Shown: in pieces, positions 15,238-22,427 of the stretch
Numbering within the stretch: position 1 is the stretch's first letter
Layout: each line of letters opens with the position of its first letter
IMG/VR virus record: IMGVR_UViG_3300044796_000662
Coordinates: 62,001 to 126,000 of that record
Source: a virus
Strand: one strand, 5' to 3'
Length of the DNA: 64,000 nucleotides
Notes under the pieces: model-generated
Database searches by the model: none
What the model was told of the DNA's origin: nothing
The model's input: the letters and a program-made list of their open reading frames with translations, nothing else
Program-made: the position numbers and the translations under genes

Positions 15238-16475
15238 TGTGCCTCCTGGGCGGCCTTCTTGGCGCGCGGCTTCGAGGTCTTGGGGGTCGGGGGCTCAGTT
15301 GAGAACTTGCAGCGCGTGAGGTTGGTCTGCGCCTCGCCCCTCCATTCCCCGTGCTTCGTGACGGTGCCCGTCACGTAGTAGGACGTTCCGGCTTTCAAGT
15401 CCTGTGCCCCCGAATTCCAGATGGCCTTGTTGCCCGTGACGTCCACGAACTGGTGGATGAACCGTGTACCGAAATCGTTGGTGTACGCGTTCGAGCCCGT
15501 GTACGTGAGCACGAAGGTCTCGCGCTTGTCGATCGTCCCGAAGTGCTGCGAGCGACCCCGGATGGCTGCCCGCGTCAGCTCGCGCCCATGGGCGGATGGG
15601 ATGGAGGCCGCAAGCCCGAGGGTGCGTCGGTCCACGAGACCGGAACACGCGATGGCCCGGATGTTGTGCAGGTAGTCATTGATGCCGGCCTGCTCCTCGG
15701 TAAGTCCTTCGGCCCATTCAAGAGCCGAGGCTGCGGTGACGAGATCGGCAGGACTCGGGTGCTCTTTCTTGAGGTCACGGTCGAGCAGACGTTCGAGAGC
15801 CCGATCAGCGGTCGCACGGCCGCCGATGTCGCGCACGGCACTCCGAGGGACCCAACCGTTGCGACGAACCTCCAGGGTGACGTAGCCGAGGTACTCCGCA
15901 AGGAGGATGGAGGACGCGCCGCCGCCCTTGTAGCCGCCGATGTCCTCGGCCGACTCCGCGAGGGCGCACGCGCTGGCGATGAGGCTCGCAGCCTGAGCGA
16001 CACGGACCACTTTGTCGCTGCCGACGAAGTCTTCCAGGCAGGTGGACCCGACCTGCGTGTGACGCCCGTCCTCGTGCTGAAGGATGTACGTGTCGTTGCG
16101 CTGGCGCTTGTGCTTGCAGTGATCGCAGACGGGGCCGCGAGACCAGTAGACCTTGGGGATGTCGATGGTCGAGACCTTGCGTACGATGGTCTCGTCGTCG
16201 ATGTGTTGAAGCGAGCCGATGAAGGCCCACCCGTTGAGGCGCGGGGTCTCGCCCAAGACGGTCAGCGGCACGCGCGTGACCATCGCGTAGAACTCGACCT
16301 GGTCACCGTACTCCGGATGCGGGACGCGTTCCTTCTTCTGGTACGCCTTGCCCCACTCCCAAGAGATGGGAGCGACGCCGAGCTTCTTGGCGCGCTTGAC
16401 CAGAGCGGCGAAGCCCTGCTCGACGGTTTCGCGGCGATCCGCGAGGATGCCGAAGACTCGGATGGCGGAGTTCAT
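15234..16475 (-). CDS. Phage protein with CxxC zinc site and C-terminal OB-like segment, 413 aa
   Basis: The centre carries VCDHCKHKRQRNDTYIL..DGRHTQVGSTCLEDF, a pattern I associate with an uncharacterised phage family: two Cys before a basic motif and a third in GSTCL. The C-terminal region (RETFVLTYTG, GTSYYVTGTVTKHGEWRG..TRCKF) looks like a five-strand OB barrel, as in DNA-binding proteins. It ends in a Lys/Pro tail. A nucleic-acid role is likely but unproven. Confidence 0.8.
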   Translation of the reverse strand: MNSAIRVFGILADRRETVEQGFAALVKRAKKLGVAPISWEWGKAYQKKERVPHPEYGDQVEFYAMVTRVPLTVLGETPRLNGWAFIGSLQHIDDETIVRKVSTIDIPKVYWSRGPVCDHCKHKRQRNDTYILQHEDGRHTQVGSTCLEDFVGSDKVVRVAQAASLIASACALAESAEDIGGYKGGGASSILLAEYLGYVTLEVRRNGWVPRSAVRDIGGRATADRALERLLDRDLKKEHPSPADLVTAASALEWAEGLTEEQAGINDYLHNIRAIACSGLVDRRTLGLAASIPSAHGRELTRAAIRGRSQHFGTIDKRETFVLTYTGSNAYTNDFGTRFIHQFVDVTGNKAIWNSGAQDLKAGTSYYVTGTVTKHGEWRGEAQTNLTRCKFSTEPPTPKTSKPRAKKAAQEAQ

Positions 16476-16705
16476 GACGGCACCTTCGGGGGGCGGATCA
16501 GGCCGTGCATCTGCGCAACTTCCAGAGCCAGGCGGGGGTTCTCACGAACATCGCGGAGCGCCTTGATGGCCTCGCGACGGAAAGTCTTCCTGTCCAGCGC
16601 ATCGAGCGTGCCGTAGATGGACCTCATGAAGCCCTCGACGAGCGGCGCCTCCTCGGGCTCGCACTTGGAAAGTTCGATGATGATGCGCTCGTACAGGGAA
16701 GCCAT
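16472..16705 (-). CDS. Hypothetical helical protein, 77 aa
   Basis: The sequence GGAGGATGCACATGGCT offers two ATGs; the second (16705, MASLYERI) has proper spacing from GGAGG, whereas the first touches it, so the second is preferred. Helical, charged, ending in Pro/Lys. Driven by the bipartite promoter at 16724-16752, with an untranslated leader. Unknown function. Confidence 0.75.
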   Translation of the reverse strand: MASLYERIIIELSKCEPEEAPLVEGFMRSIYGTLDALDRKTFRREAIKALRDVRENPRLALEVAQMHGLIRPPKVPS

Positions 16706-16723
16706 GTGCATCCTCCAAACGGA

Positions 16724-16752
16724 ACTACAACCCCAAGCGAGCGGGAATCAAC
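16724..16752 (-). promoter_or_regulatory. Bipartite promoter, copy D
   Basis: Minus-strand GTTGATTC (16752-16745), 11 bases, GGGTTGTAGT (16733-16724). One of five copies with identical 11-base spacing (see 17476-17504). The TGA in the first box is also the stop codon of the 49-aa membrane protein. Here a leader with GGAGG separates it from the start codon. Confidence 0.75.
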
Positions 16753-16897
16753 TCGACGCGAGGAAATCCAGAAGACCCCCGAACAACCACATGAGGAGCG
16801 GCACGACGACCTTGAAGAGCACCACCAGTTCCAGGCACAGCCTGAGGAAGTGCACCACCTTGTCGATAGCCGCGTCACTGACCAGTTCTCTTCCCAT
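16748..16897 (-). CDS. Small membrane protein, 49 aa
   Basis: MGRELVSDAAIDKVV leads into a hydrophobic helix (LCLELVVLFKVVVPLLMWLF) and ends in ASS. The ribosome-binding GAGGG overlaps the upstream gene's TGA, so translation is probably coupled. One membrane span, N-terminus charged: could be a small inhibitor, holin-like or superinfection-exclusion peptide. No homologue recognised. Confidence 0.6.
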   Translation of the reverse strand: MGRELVSDAAIDKVVHFLRLCLELVVLFKVVVPLLMWLFGGLLDFLASS

Positions 16898-16905
16898 GGC
16901 GTCCC

Positions 16906-17196
16906 TCATCCGTCCGAGTGGAAGTCCTCACGGTCGCTGTCGAAGTGCCCGTGCTGCACGTCTCCGTAGTCGAAGTATTCGTCCGAGGCGTCGTTCACCT
17001 CGAAGCCTTCCGTCGCCTTGTCATGGCACGACGTGCAGAGCCAGTTCGTCGAGGTGTCATGGACCTGCTTGCCCGTCAGGTTCTCGCCGCACTCCTCGCA
17101 TTCGGGAGTGGCGTCGTGCCCCGATTCCGCCCACTTCACGAGCAGGTGGTTGTACTCGGGGTTGAGGGTCGGGCCGCTCGGGAGGGGGCTAGACAT
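16906..17196 (-). CDS. Zinc-finger-like acidic protein, 96 aa
   Basis: Start MSSPLPSG chosen, since upstream codons are antisense to the next gene. CEECGENLTG and CTSCH form a four-ligand site resembling a short DksA/HNH-like ribbon (ECEECGxNL..W.C..CH). The C-terminal 35 residues are very acidic and His-rich (GDVQHGHFDSDREDFHSDG). Possible protein-binding or DNA-mimic tail. Confidence 0.7.
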   Translation of the reverse strand: MSSPLPSGPTLNPEYNHLLVKWAESGHDATPECEECGENLTGKQVHDTSTNWLCTSCHDKATEGFEVNDASDEYFDYGDVQHGHFDSDREDFHSDG

Positions 17197-17431
17197 AGGA
17201 GACCTCGATCCAGCGCAGGGTGTTGGTGTCCGTCTCCCGGATGACCCGCGCCTTCTTGAGCAGGGCCACCGCGCGCTGGAAGGCATCACGGCTCATGCCG
17301 CCCTTCGCCGCGAACCCGAACAGTTGCTCGCTCGGGATCTCGCCCTCCGAGCGCACGATGTCCGCCAGCACCTTGAGGAAGTCGAGCGCCTGCCCGATCT
17401 GCTCACGCGTGAATCCGTGGGGATTGCTCAT
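17189..17431 (-). CDS. Putative small helix-turn-helix protein, 80 aa
   Basis: ATG at 17431 chosen; the bipartite promoter leaves about 5 bases between its downstream box and this ATG, so the message may be leaderless. Sequence is helical, with GGMSRDAFQRAVALLKKARVIRE followed by a W-strand, as in a winged helix. It could be the regulator of the surrounding accessory cluster, but that rests on position and fold guess only. Confidence 0.7.
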   Translation of the reverse strand: MSNPHGFTREQIGQALDFLKVLADIVRSEGEIPSEQLFGFAAKGGMSRDAFQRAVALLKKARVIRETDTNTLRWIEVSYV

Positions 17432-17437
17432 GTAGCT

Positions 17438-17466
17438 ACTACAACCCAACCACGGGCAGAATCAAC
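17438..17466 (-). promoter_or_regulatory. Bipartite promoter, copy E (divergent)
   Basis: Minus-strand GTTGATTC (17466-17459), 11 bases, GGGTTGTAGT (17447-17438), then the ATG at 17431 after six bases. Back to back with copy A; the two GTTGATTC boxes form an inverted repeat 9 bases apart. Confidence 0.75.
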
Positions 17467-17475
17467 CGGACCAGG

Positions 17476-17504
17476 GTTGATTCCTGCGGCGCTCGGGTTG
17501 TAGT
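17476..17504 (+). promoter_or_regulatory. Bipartite promoter, copy A (divergent)
   Basis: GTTGATTC (17476-17483), 11 bases, GGGTTGTAGT (17495-17504), six bases, ATG at 17511. Read as a sigma-type promoter it is TTGATT, 17 bases, GTAGTN, which would start transcription at about the A of the ATG, giving a leaderless message. Other copies: 16724-16752 and 17438-17466 (minus), 18070-18098 and 57639-57667 (plus). The exact spacing in all five supports a functional site; the polymerase or activator is unknown. Confidence 0.8.
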
Positions 17505-17510
17505 ACCTTC

Positions 17511-18074
17511 ATGGCGACCCCCAAATACTGGATGCCCACACGGCCCTACAGTGTCATCGACGCCGTCAACAGGATGGCTGCGGCCACGGGCTCGACCGCC
17601 TACGCGATGCGGGCGGCCCACGCGGACTACAACGGCCACGCCGTGAGGGTTTACTGGAACGACTACCGCGGCTACTGGCTCGCCGAGTACCAGTGGGGCG
17701 AACGGGTCGTGCTGGCCCGAGGACAGCTCGCAGAGGCTCTGTACGCCGCTTGCCGGGAGTACAAGCGGGGCGCTCTGGGGGCGTCCGTACGGGCCGCCTA
17801 TCCGGAATCAGTCCGGGAAGGAAACGTGCCCAGCGAATCGATCCCCTACTTCGAGCAGATGTGCGTCGAGCACGGCCTCACGAGCGAGGCGGTGCTCTCC
17901 GAGGAGGCCCACCGTGACACGTGGTGGACTCCCCTGCACGCCAAGGTCAACGAGGCGCTGGACTACGAGCGGCGCGGCTTCGCGCCCGCTGTGGGCTTCC
18001 TGTGCAACTCTGCCACTCTGGACGAGTACGAGGCCAAGCTGAACGCACACTTTGCCGCAAGGCGTCGAGGTTGA
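17511..18074 (+). CDS. Hypothetical protein, 187 aa
   Basis: Likely leaderless, with its ATG 6 bases after promoter A. N-terminal third is Tyr/Trp-rich (VRVYWNDYRGYWLAEYQWGERV), the rest helical. The stop codon TGA is inside the GTTGATTC box of promoter B, so this gene and the next are read as overlapping units. No family recognised. Confidence 0.75.
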   Translation: MATPKYWMPTRPYSVIDAVNRMAAATGSTAYAMRAAHADYNGHAVRVYWNDYRGYWLAEYQWGERVVLARGQLAEALYAACREYKRGALGASVRAAYPESVREGNVPSESIPYFEQMCVEHGLTSEAVLSEEAHRDTWWTPLHAKVNEALDYERRGFAPAVGFLCNSATLDEYEAKLNAHFAARRRG

Positions 18075-18098
18075 TTCCGGGCGGGCTTGGGTTGTAGT
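18070..18098 (+). promoter_or_regulatory. Bipartite promoter, copy B
   Basis: GTTGATTC (18070-18077), 11 bases, GGGTTGTAGT (18089-18098), six bases, ATG at 18105. Same geometry as copies A and E, predicting a leaderless message. Confidence 0.78.
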
Positions 18099-18104
18099 CC
18101 AGGT

Positions 18105-18269
18105 ATGGACACGAACCTCTACAGCGCGATCGAGACGGGCCGCCTTTCGCTGGTCCTCTCGCTCGCAGCTAACCCGCCCGAGACCTACGAGAGCCACGAG
18201 AGCCAACCGGGGCCAGAGGCGGAGACTGTACGTCCCGCCTCCCGTTCCACGGAGGATGTGGCGGCCTAG
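18105..18269 (+). CDS. Hypothetical small protein, 54 aa
   Basis: MDTNLYSAIETGRLSLVLSL, then an acidic/polar tail (ESHESQPGPEAE). Start fixed by promoter B. The N-terminal part (YSAIETGRLSLVLSLAANP) is reminiscent of one ankyrin-like helix pair but is too short to call. Its stop overlaps the convergent gene by 4 bases. Confidence 0.6.
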   Translation: MDTNLYSAIETGRLSLVLSLAANPPETYESHESQPGPEAETVRPASRSTEDVAA

Positions 18270-18478
18270 TTGTCGAACGGGCGCCAGGCCAGGTGCGGCG
18301 CCTGTGCGAGGATGCTCGACCGAACGAGGTGCTCCTCGCGCTCTGCCAGCGTGCGATCGATCTCGATCTTCACCAGCGCCAGTTCTTGGAGAAGAGGGCG
18401 ATCCTGGACACGGACGAACGGGTGCGCGTCCTGCTCCTCGGTGATCTCTTGGACCTCAGGGTTGTCGCGGTAGTACAT
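18266..18478 (-). CDS. Hypothetical small protein, 70 aa
   Basis: Charged, helical protein (RPLLQELALVKIEIDRTLAEREEHLV), ending WRPFDN. It lies downstream of the SLOG gene and is preceded by the 13-base sequence ATAGAAGGACTAG (plus-strand reading) also present before the 25996 gene. No family recognised. Confidence 0.7.
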   Translation of the reverse strand: MYYRDNPEVQEITEEQDAHPFVRVQDRPLLQELALVKIEIDRTLAEREEHLVRSSILAQAPHLAWRPFDN

Positions 18479-18502
18479 GCCACCCTCCCCCTAAGGGGTC
18501 CG

Positions 18503-18515
18503 ATAGAAGGACTAG
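18503..18515 (-). repeat. 13-base repeat ATAGAAGGACTAG, copy 1
   Basis: Identical to 26017-26029; a near copy, ATAGGAAGACTA, is at 26769-26780. In each case the CTA is the (reverse-strand) stop codon of the upstream gene, and the repeat lies 14-24 bases before the next minus-strand ATG. Could be a promoter or processing signal; three copies are too few to decide. Confidence 0.4.
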
Positions 18516-19006
18516 CCTCCGACGACCTTGATCTTGTGGACCTGGAGTCCGTCCTTCTCCGCCATGCGCACGGTCTTACCCGTGCCGGTCTTGTAGTTGT
18601 CGTTGAAGAACGCCACGAGGTACGTCGCCACGTCCACGAGGTAACGGTCCCGGATCGTGAAGGACTGGAAGTAGTCGGCCTTGGTGATCTCGTTGCGCAG
18701 CTCGATGACCTCGTCAGCCTTGCGCGTCCAAAAGTGTGTCTCCACCGGCTGCTTCTCGACGCGGTCAGGCACGACTACCGTGAGCCATGGCCGCTGCCCC
18801 TGCCGGAAGTAGAGCGCCGCCTGTAGCGCGATCGTGTCTCCCCCACGAGCGCCACCGAAGTAGATCGCGTCCACGCTCGGGTGCGCCACGAGGGTCTGCA
18901 TGGCGCCCTGGATGACCGCAGCATCCGAGGGCGCCAAGTCTCTGTGGGCCGTGATGCTCGCGATCTCCCAATCGAGGCGATCGGCAGGTCGCGGCCCCGT
19001 GCTCAT
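18512..19006 (-). CDS. SLOG/LOG-type nucleotide-binding protein, 164 aa
   Basis: Rossmann-like fold with IYFGGARGGDTIALQAAL (phosphate-binding loop), then VVVPDRVE and RDRYLVDVATYLVAFFND..GTGKTVRMAEKDG, the order typical of SLOG proteins related to DprA and lysine-decarboxylase-like enzymes. Members bind nucleotide ligands or remove them from signalling molecules. Not assigned to a subfamily. Overlaps the upstream gene by 4 bases. Confidence 0.8.
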   Translation of the reverse strand: MSTGPRPADRLDWEIASITAHRDLAPSDAAVIQGAMQTLVAHPSVDAIYFGGARGGDTIALQAALYFRQGQRPWLTVVVPDRVEKQPVETHFWTRKADEVIELRNEITKADYFQSFTIRDRYLVDVATYLVAFFNDNYKTGTGKTVRMAEKDGLQVHKIKVVGG

Positions 19007-19692
19007 GCGTCAGCGGTGGGTGTGGTGAAAGACGCCTTCTTCGCCCGGATCGCGTCGAAGAGCGGGTTGCGGTAGTGGGCGCTCACCACCTGGTCGATGC
19101 GACCTCGGTTGGCGATGTACCACTGCTCGAACTGCTCGGAGGTCGTGATCATGATCAGCTCCGTGAGCAGTCCCTTCTGGACATCGTACTCCTGGAACTG
19201 CAACGGCGGCTGCTTGTAGTCCTCGGCAGCCTTGCTCGTCGCGGCCTCGGGGACCTCGCTGAGCTTCTCGGAAAGTTCGGTCACCTTGCTCGCGGCATCG
19301 AGCGCCTGATTGAGCGCCTCTCGCGCCTTGTCGGCCGCTTCCTTCTGGTTGAGGAAGGTCGAGTTCAGGAAGAGGCGCAGCGCATCGAAAGCCGTCATGA
19401 AGAGGTTGAACTGCGCCTGCGTCTGGATGCCCGGCATCTGCTGGCGCAGCGCCTCGACCATCATCTGGTCAGGGGGCAGACCGCCTGTCTTGGGAAGCGC
19501 GGGCTCTTTGTCGAGTGCCTCGAAGTCCACGATGTCCTTGAGCACCTCTCGTGCGACCTTCTCCATCTCGCCGCCTTGGCGAATGAGGAGCTTCGCGGCC
19601 TGGTTGGCGGCCTTCTGATAGGCCGTCTCCCCGTAGCGCTCCTTGATGGTGGAGAGCTGCGTCAACATCTGTTCGATCGCCGGGTGTGTCAT
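19003..19692 (-). CDS. Coiled-coil protein, 229 aa
   Basis: Start MTHPAIEQML chosen; earlier codons are Arg/Ser-rich antisense sequence. Mostly helical, with a long coiled-coil stretch (KEAADKAREALNQALDAASKVTELSEKLSEV). No enzymatic motif. Possibly structural or scaffold-like; no family recognised. Confidence 0.75.
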   Translation of the reverse strand: MTHPAIEQMLTQLSTIKERYGETAYQKAANQAAKLLIRQGGEMEKVAREVLKDIVDFEALDKEPALPKTGGLPPDQMMVEALRQQMPGIQTQAQFNLFMTAFDALRLFLNSTFLNQKEAADKAREALNQALDAASKVTELSEKLSEVPEAATSKAAEDYKQPPLQFQEYDVQKGLLTELIMITTSEQFEQWYIANRGRIDQVVSAHYRNPLFDAIRAKKASFTTPTADA

Positions 19693-19699
19693 CGCTTCC

Positions 19700-19993
19700 T
19701 CACGATACGGGCTTGTTCGATGCCTTCTGGAGCATCCGCTGGCGGATCTTCTCGGCCAGCGCTTCACTACCCCGTACACCGCCGCGGGCGAACTGTAGCT
19801 GGAGAAGTCCCTTCATGAGCTGCGGCCCCTGTGCCTTGTCCACGGACAGCTCCCAGCAAGCCTTGCAGTACACGTACTTGTCGAGGGGTTCCTTGCCCGT
19901 GAGCTGCGTGACGGCCTCTCGTTCACTCCCGCTGAGGACGACTTCCTTGAAGACCTCGCGGTCCCGTTTGCAGACGCAACACATGCTGCTCAT
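19700..19993 (-). CDS. Small zinc-finger protein, 97 aa
   Basis: CCVCKRDREVFKEVVLSGSE and YCKACW give two CxxC pairs about 38 residues apart, followed by a helical, basic tail (EKIRQRMLQKASNK). Typical of a treble-clef-like recognition protein. Overlaps the YkgJ-type gene by 4 bases. Confidence 0.75.
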   Translation of the reverse strand: MSSMCCVCKRDREVFKEVVLSGSEREAVTQLTGKEPLDKYVYCKACWELSVDKAQGPQLMKGLLQLQFARGGVRGSEALAEKIRQRMLQKASNKPVS

Positions 19994-20628
19994 AGGCTGC
20001 TCCCGAAGTATTGCTTGAGGACTTCGACATCGGCAGCCTCGATGTCGATCTCACCCGTGACGATCTTCTCGCCGATGAGCAAAGCAACGCTCAAGGGCAT
20101 GATGATCATGGTGATGCCGTGACGCTTGATGCTAGCGCGCACCCGTGCATGGAAGGTCTCGACTGGCTCCCGTTTGCTCACAAGCCCCGAGTCCGTGATC
20201 CGGTGGGGGTGACAGTTGTAGGGGTCTCCCGTCGAGAACGTCGTGCGACAGACCAAGGGGCGGGCATCGTAGGCCGTGCACATGGCCGTCTTCTCGTCGA
20301 GAAGGGGGCAAGGCATCATGCTGAGCAGCCAAAGCTCGTAGGGCAGATCGTAGGTGCGCGCCGCGTGCACCCTGATCGTCTCCTGGAAGGACGGTGTCCA
20401 GCGACCCCTCGCCACGAGCTGGCGGTACAGAACCGCGCCTTCCAAGGCCGTGATGTGGATCGGGTGGTAGCAACAGTGAGCGCAGCCGGACTCGCAGGAG
20501 ACAGGCTTGCCGGTCTTGGATGCCTCGTCTCGGAGCTTGCGCTCGAAGTCCGTGGAAACCTCGACTCGGGCCGAAACCACTGTGGCCAGGCTGTGCTCGA
20601 CGAGGAGGGGGAGCTTACGTCGGGCCAT
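19990..20628 (-). CDS. YkgJ-type cysteine-cluster protein, 212 aa
   Basis: Family of putative zinc- or iron-chelating proteins. The hallmark CESGCAHCC (C45, C49, C52, C53) is followed by HPIHITALEG, then CPLLDEKTAMCTAYDARPLVCR, matching the CPfL..g.C..Y..RP..CR pattern. Biochemical role is unsettled in bacteria; in phages it may assist metallo-enzymes. Good full-length match. Confidence 0.88.
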   Translation of the reverse strand: MARRKLPLLVEHSLATVVSARVEVSTDFERKLRDEASKTGKPVSCESGCAHCCYHPIHITALEGAVLYRQLVARGRWTPSFQETIRVHAARTYDLPYELWLLSMMPCPLLDEKTAMCTAYDARPLVCRTTFSTGDPYNCHPHRITDSGLVSKREPVETFHARVRASIKRHGITMIIMPLSVALLIGEKIVTGEIDIEAADVEVLKQYFGSSL

Positions 20629-20652
20629 GGGTGGGAGCTTTGCGTACGATCT

Positions 20653-21189
20653 TCATTCGTCTTCTCCCAGAGTATCGCCCAGAAGATGATCATACGCTGT
20701 CAGGTGCTTGGGTTCCCGTTTCACCCGACTGAACTGAGCGTCCGTCCCCTTACGGGCGATGGTGGTGAAGCGCTTCGGGATGACAACGCTGGTCTGACCC
20801 TTCTCGAACTTCACGACCACCCTTTGCGGGTGCACGAGCCTCAGCGAAGGCCGCAAGAGCAGTGCGCCCCCTGCACGCAGAGGCTCTCCCACCACCCAGC
20901 TCTGGAACTGTCGTAGCCAGAACAGGTCCCCCACTCTGTTGGGGAGCGCCACGCCCGTGACTCGGCCCGGGTTTCTAGTGCCTGGGGTCCGCACCGGCAA
21001 AAGAACGTGCGGCCAGTCCCGATACGGGTTGCACCGGACCTTGCAGTTGTCGGGGTCCGTCGTGTTGAGTGTGTCCGAGACACGACGAGTCGTGCCCTCG
21101 GCTGTTGCGACGTACGCGTTCCCGGCCTCATCCAGCCGGACCACGAGCCAGACCTTGCCCTGCATGTCAATGAGATCGCCCAGGTCCAT
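20653..21189 (-). CDS. Hypothetical protein, 178 aa
   Basis: First gene after a terminator hairpin (21213-21246) and a CGGTGTTAGGGGG element (21195-21207). Beta-rich with SH3/KOW-like start (IDMQGKVWLVVRLDEAGNAYVATAEG) and a basic C-terminal part. No family recognised. Confidence 0.75.
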   Translation of the reverse strand: MDLGDLIDMQGKVWLVVRLDEAGNAYVATAEGTTRRVSDTLNTTDPDNCKVRCNPYRDWPHVLLPVRTPGTRNPGRVTGVALPNRVGDLFWLRQFQSWVVGEPLRAGGALLLRPSLRLVHPQRVVVKFEKGQTSVVIPKRFTTIARKGTDAQFSRVKREPKHLTAYDHLLGDTLGEDE

Positions 21190-21194
21190 GCAGG

Positions 21195-21207
21195 CCCCCT
21201 AACACCG
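21195..21207 (-). promoter_or_regulatory. CGGTGTTAGGGGG element
   Basis: Member of the twelve-copy family, 5 bases before the ATG at 21189 and directly downstream of a strong terminator, which argues for promoter function. Confidence 0.6.
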
Positions 21208-21212
21208 AAAGC

Positions 21213-21246
21213 AAAAGGGCTGAAGCGTTTCCGCCTCAGCCCTTTT
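21213..21246 (-). terminator. Rho-independent terminator
   Basis: AAAAGGGCTGA (21213-21223) pairs perfectly with TCAGCCCTTTT (21236-21246), loop of 12 bases with an inner GCG/CGC. On the minus strand it follows the AT-hook gene and ends in TTTT; being symmetrical it could also act on plus-strand transcripts. Confidence 0.85.
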
Positions 21247-21260
21247 GACCTACCGTCCGC

Positions 21261-22004
21261 TCAGTTGGCGGGCGATGCTGAGGGGATCACTCCAGCTTCC
21301 TTGAGGACGTCGTCCACGTCGTCGGCCGTCGTGGTCGTGGTGACCTCGGTGGCGGCTGTCGTGGTCGTCGTCTCGGCCTTGGCCGCCTTCTTCTCGGTCT
21401 TCGCGGTGGTCGTCGCCACGTCGCGCTGGCGGTAGTAGCCCCGGCCCTTGCCCTCGACCCGCTCGAAGCTCTCCTTGAGCGACGAGAACAGGTACGAGAT
21501 GTACGCGCGGGGATCGGACGAGTCGGGCAGCCAGTTCTTGGCCTTGAGCGCCTCGTACATCTCGGAGGCGTTCATCGTCTTCTTGCCCATGACCTCGATC
21601 ATGGCCTTCTTGATCGGTGGACGGAGCCCCTGCGCGACCGCCCGGCGGCCCTGCGTTGCCCGGTTGTTGCCCTTGACCTTCGTGGCCTTGGTCGTCGTCT
21701 TGGCCGCTGCCTTCACCTTGACGGCCTTCGGCTTCGGACCCGGCTTGCGCCGTGTGGTGGTCTTGATGCCGTCCGTCTTCGCCGTGACCGTGGTCTTCGG
21801 CTTCGGACCCGGCTTGCGACGGGTCTTGGTCGGCACGCCGCCGACTGCGAAGACCTCGTCGAACTTGGCGATCCGCGCCCGGAGGGTCGCGATCTCTGCC
21901 GTGAGCTGCTTCTCGGCGCTCTGAAGCTTCGCCAGTCCGGCGGTCTTCTCGTTGAGCTGCTTCGTGAACTGTGATCTGAGTTGGTTTTCGACGCTGTCTG
22001 CCAT
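21261..22004 (-). CDS. AT-hook and winged-helix DNA-binding protein, 247 aa
   Basis: ATG at 22004 is preceded by AGAGGAGA; longer readings are antisense-like. Domains: coiled coil (5-50), two identical RRKPGPKPK AT-hook-like repeats (about 62-70 and 85-93) in a Lys/Thr/Ala-rich histone-H1-like region, then a compact helical domain (about 125-195: MNASEMYEALKAKNWLPDSS..YISYLF..GKGRGYYR) matching the HARE-HTH winged helix, and a Thr/Ala-rich acidic tail. Probably a nucleoid-type or transcription protein of the phage. Confidence 0.85.
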   Translation of the reverse strand: MADSVENQLRSQFTKQLNEKTAGLAKLQSAEKQLTAEIATLRARIAKFDEVFAVGGVPTKTRRKPGPKPKTTVTAKTDGIKTTTRRKPGPKPKAVKVKAAAKTTTKATKVKGNNRATQGRRAVAQGLRPPIKKAMIEVMGKKTMNASEMYEALKAKNWLPDSSDPRAYISYLFSSLKESFERVEGKGRGYYRQRDVATTTAKTEKKAAKAETTTTTAATEVTTTTTADDVDDVLKEAGVIPSASPAN

Positions 22005-22102
22005 GACGTGTGTCTCCTCTACATCCGTTTCGGGCCGGGCCTCTGCTTCTCGATGAACACCCTTCTGGCGTCCATCAAGGCTTCGTAGGTTGGCTATCCC
22101 CC

Positions 22103-22129
22103 ACTCTACTCTTCTGGTATGGGTGTCAA
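22103..22129 (-). promoter_or_regulatory. Possible sigma-70-like promoter for the AT-hook gene
   Basis: In the 121-base gap upstream, the minus strand has TTGACA (22129-22124), 15 bases and TAGAGT (22108-22103). The spacing is short and the -10 weak; nothing else in the gap stands out. Confidence 0.25.
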
Positions 22130-22356
22130 GGCTTTTCGTTGGGCCCAACGAGGTTTTGGAGAACCCTCAGATGCCTGGGGTTCTGATTCTCCTCCTTGAC
22201 GTTCGAGTAATTGCAGACGTGCACTTGAAAGCACGTGGCAATCACTCCGGGCCCAGCTTTCAGACCATCGCAGTTGTTGCAGATGTCCGTGCCGAAGTTG
22301 ACTTGGAAGCGCAGCTTGGCGGCCTCGTACTGCACGCGTTCGAACGCGCGCACCAT
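22126..22356 (-). CDS. Hypothetical Cys-containing protein, 76 aa or frameshift product
   Basis: The ATG at 22356 gives MVRAFERVQYEAAKLRFQ and a segment with CNNC and later Cys residues. However, convincing protein sequence in this frame begins before that ATG (DPAAELLGSFETGDPKKVYEAARV), right at the stop of the upstream gene, and there is no start codon there. A -1 slip on GGGG before the TAG at 22428 would join the two frames. Either a frameshifted fusion or an ATG-started short protein. Confidence 0.6.
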   Translation of the reverse strand: MVRAFERVQYEAAKLRFQVNFGTDICNNCDGLKAGPGVIATCFQVHVCNYSNVKEENQNPRHLRVLQNLVGPNEKP

Positions 22357-22427
22357 GACGCGAGCGGCTTCATAGACCTTCTTCGGATCTCCGGTCTCGA
22401 AAGAGCCCAGAAGCTCGGCCGCGGGGT

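Noticed and set aside
13649-15319. 556-codon plus-strand open frame
   Set aside because: Antisense to the DHH and two further convincing genes; low-complexity Arg/Glu/Val/Leu composition.
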